Source of the DNA: Tausonia pullulans
Taxonomy: Eukaryota > Basidiomycota > Tremellomycetes > Cystofilobasidiales > Mrakiaceae
Assembly: GCA_951802195.1 (NCBI GenBank)
Contig: OX637620.1
Span: 1,798,001-1,862,000, forward strand
DNA length: 64,000 bases
Direction of reading: 5' to 3'
The translations under genes and the position numbers were made by a program. The notes beneath the pieces are model-generated. The model was not told the origin of the DNA. It was given only the letters and a program-made list of their open reading frames with translations, and did no database searches. How positions within the stretch are numbered: the stretch's first letter is position 1; each line of letters opens with the position of its first letter. This document shows positions 1 through 8,817 of the stretch, piece after piece.

Positions 1-389
1 CTTGCGTCAGCGAAGACAGACACGAGCTGAGCGAGACAGATCGGGCGTCCCACCCATAGTTGTGAGTGTCGCTGGTGGTGATGAGGGGTGTATGTGCTGC
101 TGGGTGTGTGGGTGTGGCGGTGTGGACGGTTCTGCTGCTGTGAGCTGGCGGTGAGGCGAGGAGAAAAGGTGGTGGTTGTCGAGGTAAGCGCGAGGATCTG
201 GATGACGCTTCTTTCTCGCGTCTTCCCTCTCTCTGACCCCTCCCCTGGCCTTCGGTAATCTTATCCATCCGTCGGGTCCCACCTCCGACAGTCCGCGTCC
301 CCTCCAGCCCTCTTGCCTCTCTTTTACAACGACCAGCTGCTTCTTCACAAACCGGGGCCCCTCTTCCTTCCAAACCAGACCAGCCAGCC
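1..389. promoter_or_regulatory. Upstream region of the HAD hydrolase gene, possible divergent promoter
   Basis: No protein-coding exon is supported here. The right part is C/T-rich and runs straight into the ATG at 390, as expected for a basidiomycete leader. On the minus strand an ATG at 56 follows a C/A-rich leader, so the first exon of a leftward gene could begin here and leave the window, but only about 50 bases of it would be visible. The long minus-strand frame covering this region overlaps confirmed exons of the neighbour and looks like a GC-rich shadow. Confidence 0.35.
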
Positions 390-1705
390 ATGTCAAGACC
401 GCGGATACGGCTTGTCCTCTTCGACGCCTTCGTCCGTCCCCGTCTCTTCTGTCTCCCGTCCCCGATCGTGTCGAAAGCAAGGGCTCATCTTTCTTGGTCG
501 AACAGGACACTCTAGTTCGTACTCCCATGCTTCTGCCGGCGCCTCTAGCCTCTGTTTCGCGATGCTCACATCGCCAGCCCTCGCGCTCTGCATCAGATCA
601 CGCCTCGGCTGCCGATTCACAGGCAATATGCCGAGGAGGCTTGTCGGGCAGGCCTGACTAACATATCTGAGGATGATGTCCGGCGAGGTTTCAAGATAGG
701 TCAATCAGTGTCGACGGTGGCAGACAAGCATGTGCTGTGGTAGCTTAACTATCCACCTTGCTTCGCAGCCTTCCCGGCACTGAACGCACAACACCCTCTC
801 TACGGCCTCAAGTCGGCACCACCCCTCACGGTCGATGAGTGGTGGTCATTGCTCATTGAGCAGACAATGGTCGAAGCAGGCGCAGGCGCTGACGGTGCGT
901 AGCTTGCCGCTCGCTGCCATCGTTGTGTTCTCATGCTAATTCGTTCTTTCTCTCACCTGATCAGACGTACGAACAGCTCTCTCAAGCCTGGGGCCACGCC
1001 TTCTGGAGCGGTTCTCGTCCTCGGAGGGGTATCGGGCGTTCGACGACGTTCTCCCTGCTCGTTCGTCATCCCGGGTCCCTTTCTCCTCAGCATCAAGTGC
1101 TGACAATGAAATAACCCAATTCAGTCAAGGGCCTGCAAGCGCTCGGAGTGGAGACTGCCGTCCTCTCCAACGCCGATTCGCGCATCTGTCCGTCCCTTTG
1201 ATTTCACTCTGGCTCGACAGCCTTTGCTGACGTGCCCGACCCGCCTTCGCAGTGAAAGTCCTTGATTCGCTCGCTCTCACCCCTCACTTTACCTCGCCAC
1301 CGACCCTCAATTACACCTGCGGCTTTTCCAAGCCCGACCCGCGCATCTTCCAAGCCGCCTGCAGCCAGGCCCGAGGGGGCGGAGTTCGACCCGAGGAGGC
1401 CCTCATGGTCGGAGACGAACTAGAGGCGTAAGTCGTCCGCTCTTCCGTTCCCCGACATTATCGAGAGCTGACTTGTCATCCCGCTGATGCTGCTTCTCGC
1501 GACGTGCTCGTTGTGTCTCCTAAGAGACTACCTAGGCTCAGAGGCAGCAGGTCTCCATGGCGCGCTCATCCGCCGCGACGGCAATTTCTCAGATGGTGCC
1601 AAGCGGGTAGCCACGGAGGACCTTGAGGGCATTCGGACGATTCGCTCGCTCGAAGAGCTTGTCGAGATTGTGCGCGCGTGGAATGAGGGGTGCGGTACCG
1701 CCTGA
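390..1705 (+). CDS. HAD-superfamily hydrolase, HDHD3-like
   Basis: Predicted haloacid-dehalogenase-fold phosphohydrolase; substrate unknown. Seven introns are needed. Exon 1 (390-431) ends in LVLFDAF and exon 2 resumes at 506 with DTLVRTP, restoring catalytic motif I (D-x-F-D-T-L). Later exons give QYAEEACRAGL, the cap-domain helix typical of HDHD3 relatives, then AVLSNAD (motif II, here S-N), GFSKPDPRIF (motif III lysine) and VGDELEAD (motif IV acidic pair, split by the last intron). The last exon is 1529-1705, ending EGCGTA. The order and spacing of all four HAD motifs support the family. The gene is convergent with the dynactin-like gene, with 73 bases between stops. HDHD3-type proteins are poorly characterised, so only the fold and a general hydrolase role can be claimed. 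Confidence 0.8.
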
Positions 1706-1778
1706 GCGTCGGGCGGCGGCGGCCTGATACATCAACGAATGTGGCAAAGAAGCCCGGCGGCTGAGGCTTGGGACAAGA

Positions 1779-2787
1779 TCATGCAGAGGCTGTAGCAGTG
1801 TCGCCCGCAGGCTTCCTACTCTCCCGCTCCATCTGGGCGACTTGCTCTTCGGCGCTGCGGACGAGCGCGTTGAGCTCGACAAATGTCTCAGAGACAGTCG
1901 TGACCTGAATAAAGAACACCTTAGCGAGAGATCGAGTCGACAGGAAAGAGAGGTACCAAGGCGCCAACTCACGTATCGATCGTACTCCCCGAGGAGATCG
2001 ACGAGCCGACCCTCAAGCTCAGCGACCTCTTGTGTCCGAGCCCGATGCTCTGGAAGAAGCGCCTGAAGTCGAGGAGCAAGATCATGATGGTCTGGAGGGG
2101 AGAACTCGGATCAATGATACCCTTGTTCTCACTCTGGACGCGTCGCCTCGTCGCCTCCTTCTCTCAATCTCACCTGCCAGATCGCCCGCTCCCGCGACAC
2201 CCCTCTGATCGAATCTTTGAACCTCCTCCAACCCACAGAGCGCCTCCCGAATGTCGCCTTCACTCTCGAGGACGAGCGCCAACCGAGCGGCCTCATCCGC
2301 CGCTGTCGTACTGTAGCCCCTCTTGCTGTCGCCGTCCAGAGAGGCGGGCGCTGTGGGCGTTGGGTCGAGGTGGGAGAGCGCAAACCGCGGGGTTAGGAGC
2401 GACAGATTGCGCTCATCTTCAAAATGTGTATGAGTATGTCCGTTAAGTGTCAGGAAGGAAAGACCTGCAGGCGAAAGAAAGAAGCAACAACGCACAGTCC
2501 CTTACGAACCGGTCGAGCGCCGCCCGCTCGCCGACAGCCTCCTCGAGCTTGACCCTGACTTCCTCAGCACGCCTTGCAAGAGGAGGGCTTGGTGCGACAC
2601 TCCCAAATACTTCTGCTGCTGCCGTAGTGGAATTGAGCGGCGATGATGAGGAAGAGGCAGCGGCGGACGAGGTCGAGGGTTGGTTCCCCCGAACGAGGAA
2701 CTCGAGCTGACGGACTCGAAGCTCGAGCGATGTAAGAGGTTTGAAGCGGGGCGGAGCGATGTCGGTTGCGGGAGCCTCGGTAGACAT
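1779..2787 (-). CDS. Dynactin subunit p22 (DCTN3)-like coiled-coil protein
   Basis: Probable small subunit of dynactin, the dynein activator; p22 sits in the shoulder/sidearm and is largely helical. Exon 1 starts at the ATG at 2787 (MSTEAPATDIAPPRFKPL) and carries LELRVRQLEFLVRGN, the N-terminal heptad-like element of the family. After GT-AG introns, further exons read LVLESEGDIREALCGLEEV, LQALLPEHRARTQEVAEL and VSETFVELNALVRSAEEQV, ending in PAGDTATASA. The last segment resembles the C-terminal 'F-V-x-W/L-D/N' helix of p22. Identification rests on helix pattern and length (around 200-250 residues), not on catalytic motifs. Another small coiled-coil protein cannot be excluded. It shares a 383-bp upstream region with the divergent RTR1 gene. 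Confidence 0.55.
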
Positions 2788-3170
2788 GAGGGGTTACTAT
2801 GGTAAGATGGCTGTTGGGATGAAAGGAGACACGAAAGGTAACGACCGCGTTGTCGCTCGTCTCCGATTCTCTCGTTCGCACAGCCCGCCATCGATCTCAC
2901 GCCAGGTGCGGCACTTTCCGGCAAGGGTAAAATGCTTGTTTCTTAAATTTGGATGGTTTCAACTAGAGCTTGAAATGAATAGGCCTGAGGAGAAGATGTC
3001 GTCAAGGCGGCGGGACGATCTGTCCAATCCGTCATCGCAGGTCCTAGCCCGTTCGTCCGTCGACCTCCACCACCCATTATCAGACCCACGACCAACGCGA
3101 ACCCTATTTTTGATCCTCAACTCTCTCTTCTATTTGGTGACCAGCTGCTGTGGCCAGACAACAGCCCATT
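2788..3170. promoter_or_regulatory. Shared promoter region between the dynactin-like and RTR1 genes
   Basis: This head-to-head spacer of 383 bp lies between two start codons. It holds T-rich and C-rich patches on the strand of each gene and no supported exon. No clear TATA element is visible. Both promoters and leaders must fit here. Confidence 0.5.
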
Positions 3171-4603
3171 ATGACCGCAGCATCGAGTTCGACGGCCTTG
3201 CCCGCAAAGACACCTCGCCCCGCTCCATCAAGAACACTCAAGCAGCCTCAGTCACTCGACGTCGCGACGAATGAGTCCAAAGCGTCTAGCGTCGGTGATT
3301 CAGACATGTTGAGGACGGTGAGGCTCTCCTCGCTTGCGCCTCATCGACGAGCAAACCAAGGCTGATCACCAAAGCTCCCGTCCCTGTCTCGGCTTCTTTG
3401 CACCTCAAAGAGCCTTGAGTCCAAGGCCAGTATTCAGCGACAAGCTCTGAATTGGATGGAGCGTCTCTGTGAGGAAGTCCTCGCCAGGGAGGAATTCAAA
3501 GAAGCCGTGAGACAAGTCCAATTTTGACGCGTTGTTGCAACGTCGACGCGTCGTCCAACTCGTCTCGCCTCTCCACCTGGTCTGATCAAGTCTCTTCCCC
3601 GCAACAGTGCTCCTACATCCCTCCCAGCCTCTACGACTCAATACTTCATGAGAGACATCTCTTCTCCATGTGCTCTTACCCGGCTTGCCCCAACCCTCCA
3701 ATGAAGCCTTATCGCGCCTTCCCGACTCCCCGCTCACGGATCATCCGATCGCCGCTTGACGGGAGCAAGCGGATTGTCGAGGTTGAGGGTAACTCGGAAG
3801 ATGGGTTCTGCTCGCGTGTGTGTGCAAGAAGGAGCGAGTGGGTCTCGAGGAGCGGTATCCTTGCTGTTGAGGGAGCGTGGTTGAGGAAGAGCGGCGGTGG
3901 CGAAGCAGGAGGGGCGGAAGAGCAGCTGGAGTTGTTGGAGGAGGTCGAAGAAAAGAAGGCGCTAGCACAGGGGCGGCAAGCCGAAGAGAGAGAGGAGGCG
4001 AAGAACGTGGAGACATTGGAGCCGCCGTTGTTTGAGTCAAGGGAACAACCACCGGAGGCGCCCCCTTCAGGGGGTCTGCCTGATACGGCATCGCCACCGA
4101 CTCTCGCCCCCTCTCCAGCCCTATCGAAGGTCCCTCAAATCCAATCCCTCCTCTCAACCCTCCAGATCCAGGAGCGGCCTACTCCGACGGATGTTCCCAT
4201 TCCGCCATCCTTCTCTCCGACCCCGCCACCACCTCGGTCATCTACCTTTCCTCCAGCCTCGTCATCCCCATCTTCTTCTACTCCCGCCCCCCACTCCCAA
4301 GCCGCCATTCGTGAGCGCGAGGCCCTCCGTCGGCAGGATGCTTCCGCAAGCGCGCTCGTCCCCGGCTCGATCGGGCGAGTTGGCGAGGTTGTCTCTGCTG
4401 GGACGAAGAAGGCCGGGCAGGCTTTCAGGCGAACGAGGGCTAAGGCTGAGGCGGATGGCGTAGCAGAAGATGGACAAGAGGGTGATAATGATGATGGGGA
4501 CGAGGAAGAGGAAGAGGAGGAACTGGATGAGCTGGATGACGAGTGGCGGCTGATGGATCAGGCGAGGGAGGAACTCGACAGAGGGAGTGGGCTGGAATCT
4601 TGA
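3171..4603 (+). CDS. RTR1: RNA polymerase II CTD phosphatase, RTR1/RPAP2 family
   Basis: Members bind RNA polymerase II and dephosphorylate Ser5 of the CTD, and they take part in polymerase assembly and nuclear import. Exon 1 runs from the ATG at 3171 (MTAASSSTALPAK) to a GTGAGG donor near 3318. A second exon carries IQRQALNWMERLCEEVL and FKEA, and after an intron of about 120 nt comes CSYIPPSLYDSILHERHLF followed by the zinc-knuckle pair CSYPACPNP and FCSRVCARRSEW. These four cysteines and the ER-x(4)-C context are the RTR1 signature. The C-terminal half is long, acidic and Pro/Ser-rich (EEEEEEELDELDDEW near the end), longer than in yeast Rtr1. A GTG 21 bases upstream is in frame, but the ATG is the better start. 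Confidence 0.85.
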
Positions 4604-4627
4604 ATGTGTATCTATCCATTCATGTCA

Positions 4628-5648
4628 TTAAGCGACTTGAAAATCCATGCGCACATCTTTGTGAAACGAGTGACCCCTCACCGTACTAGAACTACCCTTC
4701 GCTCGGCGAGGCTCCTGAGCAGATATATTGGATTATAGCTTGGACCTTGTAAATATGTCGAGTCGTCAGCCCCTCGTTCGCATCTGCACGTCAGAAGCAT
4801 GCAAGCCAGCGGGAGATGGCGCACCTTGTTCTTCGGCACAGCGACCCCCTTCTCGCTAATCGTCATGGATCATCTTGAAACGTAAGCCGCCCGCTGACTC
4901 GAGAGTGTAACCGCTATGCCTGTGGGGGTCCATTTCGTCCGTAGATCTGTGAGGAACGAACCTCCGTCAGTCCAATCCCTCGTGCTCTCATACGCATCCG
5001 CCAAGAGAGGACATAACATACCGAATTTCACATAGCCCTTGCTCATGTCACTTGCTGGTAGCGAGAGTTTCAAAGGTGTGAGATGTGGGTGGTGGCATTG
5101 GCGATGGGAAATGATCGGCTGATCCCGGAGCACGGTTGACCATTCCGGACTTTGACGACAACGCAACGCAACCTGACAGTAGATTGGCGACGGACAGTCT
5201 GAGCGCCGGCAAGAGTGAAGGAGAGGAAGAGAGTACCAAGCGGTCAGCTGCAGAGTCATTGCGAACATTGGAAAGGAGAGGAAAGAGCGGACCACATGGG
5301 CAATCGCAAGTAAGCTTAGCGTACCTTGTTGAACTAAGGTCAGGAACTCCGTAAGACCCGATTCGACGATTGAGGTAGGGCATGTTCGCCAAGCTCGCAG
5401 CACCTCCACCCATCGTCCGCGTCACCCAGCTGCCTCTATTACGCGGGAGCCTGAGTTTCTACGAGGCCACTCGGAGATGGAGTCGAGGAGGCAGAAACAG
5501 GACGGGAGGTCGACTCAACCTCCTCGGACGACGGCGTCGTCGACTTAACAGCTGGCGGGAGCGCCGCGGCTTGGACGTCGTCGACATCGCTCGCGGAGGG
5601 GGGCAGTTCGTCGAAGAAGCCGCACTCGGGGCCTATGCATCGAACCAT
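4628..5648 (-). CDS. Orphan hypothetical protein, multi-exon model
   Basis: I do not recognise this protein. From the ATG at 5648 the first exon reads MVRCIGPECGFFDELPPSAS and then a Ser/Thr/Pro-rich stretch. Joining GT-AG introns gives a chain of short coding pieces: RAWRTCPTSIVESGLTEFL, then ADRLVLSSSPSLLPALRLSV, then SDMSKGYVKF, DLRTKWTPTGIAVTLSSQ, DANEGLTTRHIYK and a basic end RAKGSSSTVRGHSF, stopping at 4628. The phases fit and the middle reads like a helical domain, so a real gene is likely, but no junction is confirmed and the first intron acceptor is uncertain. It lies tail-to-tail with RTR1 (24 bp between stops) and downstream of the RING ligase gene on the same strand. Confidence 0.45.
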
Positions 5649-6012
5649 GGTTGGTGATTGAGAGAAGATGGTGGAGAGGGTGAAAAAAGGAGGACGATGG
5701 TGACCATGTGGGAGCAAGATGATCTATCGGCCGACAGAGAGACGAGGGAGACCAAAGGATGAGGGAGCCGCATGGCGACAGGTTGACGGAAAACGCCGAC
5801 GGCCTATGCCTAGGGCGCTCGCATTCATTGACGGACTTCGCACGCGTTCGCTCGCTCGCCCTCGCAAACCGGTTTGATGATGGCAGAATAGAATGGCCGG
5901 AAATGGAAAAAGAGCTAGTAGATCGATCCGGTAATAGGAGCAGGAGAGCAGGTCGTGTCGAGTCGTGAAAAGAAGGAAAAAGAAAGCAAGGAGATGGAAA
6001 ACCAAGCGGCTT
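5649..6012. promoter_or_regulatory. Spacer between the RING ligase 3' end and the orphan gene promoter
   Basis: The spacer must hold the terminator of the gene on its right and the promoter of the gene on its left, both on the minus strand. On the minus strand the part nearest the orphan start is C/T-rich, as in leaders of this genome. The frame visible at 5724-6125 overlaps the RING gene's last exon in another frame and is not supported. Confidence 0.4.
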
Positions 6013-8160
6013 TCATCGTCCCGCACTCGTAACAGATCGTTCCACCCCCTCCTCCACATTAACGACCTCCGTCTCAGCAGTAGCTCCAGTCGTCGGCGGC
6101 CTGCTTCCTGCTCCTCCTGCACCACTACCCCCTGACAGCAGCGGTGTCGTCTCCGTCACCGGAGCAGGTCGAGGCGGCGCCTGGTTCCGTCTCGCGCGGC
6201 CCGTGCTATGAGCGTGGCCATGGCCTGAGGCAGGGTGAGGCGGGGGCTTGGAAATGTCGGTCTTGCATGTCGGGCAGAGGCGTTGGAAGCCTTTGAGCCA
6301 AGCGTCAATCTCGTGCTTGTGGAAGCTGTGGGTGAAGGTTTAGGTTGTCAGCAGAACACGGAGGCCGAGTAGAGGCGTAGGACACACATGTGGCCGCAGG
6401 GAAGAACGCGGACTTCATCGCCGTTAACAAAGTCCTCAAGGCAGATGGAGCACTAGCGGTGAAGTTTCAAGGGCAAGGTCAGACAGCACAACAGCTCGCG
6501 CGCCAAGTGCAGACTCACTTCGTCCGTAGAAAAGTAGGCATGCGGCCGAGAGGGGACCGCCTTCTTCTTCGTCTTTTTCTTGAATTTGGCTGGGAGATTC
6601 GGGAGGTGCGGGAGATGAAGACCAACGACAGTGCGAGGATGTGGCGACGCAGGGGATCCAGCGGCGTGAAACGATGACGGCGTCGAGCTGGACGAAGCCT
6701 CGGCGTTTGTTTGCTCCTGTTCTGCAGCGGTAGCAATGGCTGGCCTCGGCGATACGGACGCGCCAGAAGTGTTCTCGTGGCCGTGACCGGCTTCAAGGTC
6801 GACGGACCGACGGGACCGCGTCGAGGAGGCACACGACCCTCCCGAAGACGAGTCGTCCTTCTCCCAGCCGTACTTGGACCAGATCCGCGAAGGCAAGGCC
6901 TCAACGACCGAGTCGGGGGCGCGAGCCTTGCGGCGTTTGCTGAGGAGACGACGAGGGTCAGCCAGGATGAGCAGGCATGGAAGAATTGGCAACAGGGGCT
7001 CACTTTATCGAGCGTGCGTGGTGAACTGCAAGGGTCGAGAGGGTGAGAAGCGAGGGGAGCAGAAGGAGCAGAAGGAGCAGATCCAGAAGAGGCCTACGAA
7101 CAAAAGGGATGGCACGCGTAGCCCGTCAGCCCCGGCATTTGGCAGCTTTGGAGTTCCAGTGAGAGAGCGGCCACAGCCTCTGCGCAAATGCAACACATAC
7201 CATTCCCATCCGTCGTCCTGGGAAAGAGCGACGAGAACCTTGCCTGGCCTAGTAGCGTCCTCGTCCCTGAGGGCGAGGTACGCTCGTCGCGAGATGTAAA
7301 CCGCTGGGATCCATACGTCGATACCGGCTTCGGTGCTGAACATCGTGATGAGGCTCGTCCGCTTCCGACCCTCCTCGTCTGTCTCTCCCTCAAACTCGAC
7401 GTCGTCACCAACGACAGCTGCCGCTGCACCGAGCGACTGAGCGTAGAGGACCTTGTCAATGAAGGAGCAGCGGCCCCGAAGGAGGAGGGCGATGTCGCGT
7501 GAGGGTGGTAGCTCGCTCGGCGGCGGGGAAGACCGGACTCGCCGAGAAGGGCAGCCGTACGGGGAGATCACGACAGACGAGTTGGGAGCCGGGAAATCGT
7601 TAATGAACCTCAGCCGTCCCCGAAGCGGGTTCGGGTTCGACGTTGCATTAGAGAGCCTCGGCGAGAAAGAGGCGGACCGGGTCGGGAAGGTGGTCTCGTC
7701 CTGGTCATCGACGTCTTCTGGGAAGCTGTCGGAAGAAAAAAGAATGGCAAGGAAGCACGCGACACGTGAGATGATGAGGGGCGAGATCAAAACATTGCTC
7801 CAAGGACTGACGATTTCGAGCTCGTGTTGGCGGAGCGGATGATGGTGAGCCGGCCGTCTGCGAAGGATGTAGGAAGGGGAGAGAAGGAGTGGCGGGTGCG
7901 AGTCAGCAACGCGTCGTCCGACCGTCCCGCACTCTCGCCACCCGAGACCGATGAAAGCGTCACACCTCGCCAGTCGGAAAAGAGAGAGAGGCCCTGGGAT
8001 GAAGTGAGGTCAGTGGGCTGGATTCCGCCCTCCCACGGGCTCAGGACCGCGGCGGCATGCGGGTGGCCGGGATGCTGCGACGAGGACGACAGCGACGGGT
8101 AGAGGTGCGAGGAGACTAAGGAGACGAGCGCGGCGAGAGAGAGTTGGCCGGGGATATACA
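6013..8160 (-). CDS. PA-TM-RING-type E3 ubiquitin ligase
   Basis: Predicted membrane-anchored ubiquitin ligase of the endomembrane system. The ATG at 8160 opens a signal peptide (MYIPGQLSLAALVSLVSSHL). A GTCAGT donor near 7789 joins K-S to FPEDVDDQDE in the next exon, which carries a protease-associated (PA) lumenal domain: RDIALLLRGRCSFIDKV, AQSLGAAAAVVGDD and WIPAVYISRRAYL. The following exon encodes one Leu-rich transmembrane helix (PLLDLLLLLLLLPSLLTL), then a basic cytosolic start (KRRKARAPDS). The RING is CSICLEDFVNGDEVRVLPCG, then HIFHKHEIDAWL, then RLCPTCK, with an intron inside the CGH-FH part. The tail is Pro/His-rich and disordered. Domain order matches RNF13-like proteins. The sixth zinc-ligand position, normally Cys, aligns with Glu, or with His two residues earlier. 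Confidence 0.85.
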
Positions 8161-8817
8161 TCGAGAAGCGGTCCAGGCGAGTACTGGAGGGGGAGGAGGG
8201 GCGGCGAGACCGGAGGGGCAATTTCAGGCTCGAGAGTCGGTGGACGTCATAGGAAGGAAGGTCGAGGAGTCAGGAGCAAAGGGGGGGGGGGGGGGGAGGG
8301 GGGAGGCTGTCAGCGATCAGAACCGCGGCAAGGGCGGGCCGATTCATGAGGATTCTTTCTGATCTTCTCAGAATTTACACTGAACGAGAGTGCTTCTGGT
8401 GGACTCATCGGAAGGTTGGTCTAGTCTTGAGTGACGAGTGATGTAGCAGAGGCTGCAGGTCCATCGAAGAGTTCCAAACATTGTCTTCACATCTCAAGCC
8501 CTTTATTAGACTCGCCTACAGCAACACACCGTCAAATTTGAGTCGTCCTATTTCTAACTATGCGCACCTCATCTTCTGACTTACAACCGGCTGATTGTTC
8601 TCGATGTGACAGGTGTCGTCAAGCAAGAGACAAGCCCGCGTCGAGGTTCATGCGCTGATTTCCGAGCGAGGTCGCTCTTCTCAGCGGGCAAGTTTGAAGC
8701 TGCAGCAGGGCCCATGCTCCTCTGTCTGCCTAGAACAACCACCACCCCCACTTATCTTGACCCTCCCCCTTCTTCCAGGAAAGGCAACAGTCCCTCCCAG
8801 GAAATCTTTCCCTTTCC
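8161..8817. promoter_or_regulatory. Divergent promoter region, RING ligase / RRP12
   Basis: No supported exon lies in these 657 bp. They contain a run of 16 G at 8281-8296 followed by more G-rich sequence, and on the RRP12 side a pyrimidine-rich leader directly before the ATG at 8818. Frames that start around 8606 and 8613 overlap RRP12 in other frames and are shadows. Confidence 0.5.
8281..8296. repeat. Homopolymer run of 16 G
   Basis: An uninterrupted G16 tract is followed by A and then six more G, inside the divergent promoter. Its length makes it prone to slippage and to sequencing error, so the exact count should be treated with caution. Confidence 0.9.

Noticed and set aside
7-528. A 173-codon minus-strand frame at the left edge
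   Set aside because: It overlaps verified HAD exons, has Arg/Pro/His-rich shadow composition and no conserved motif.
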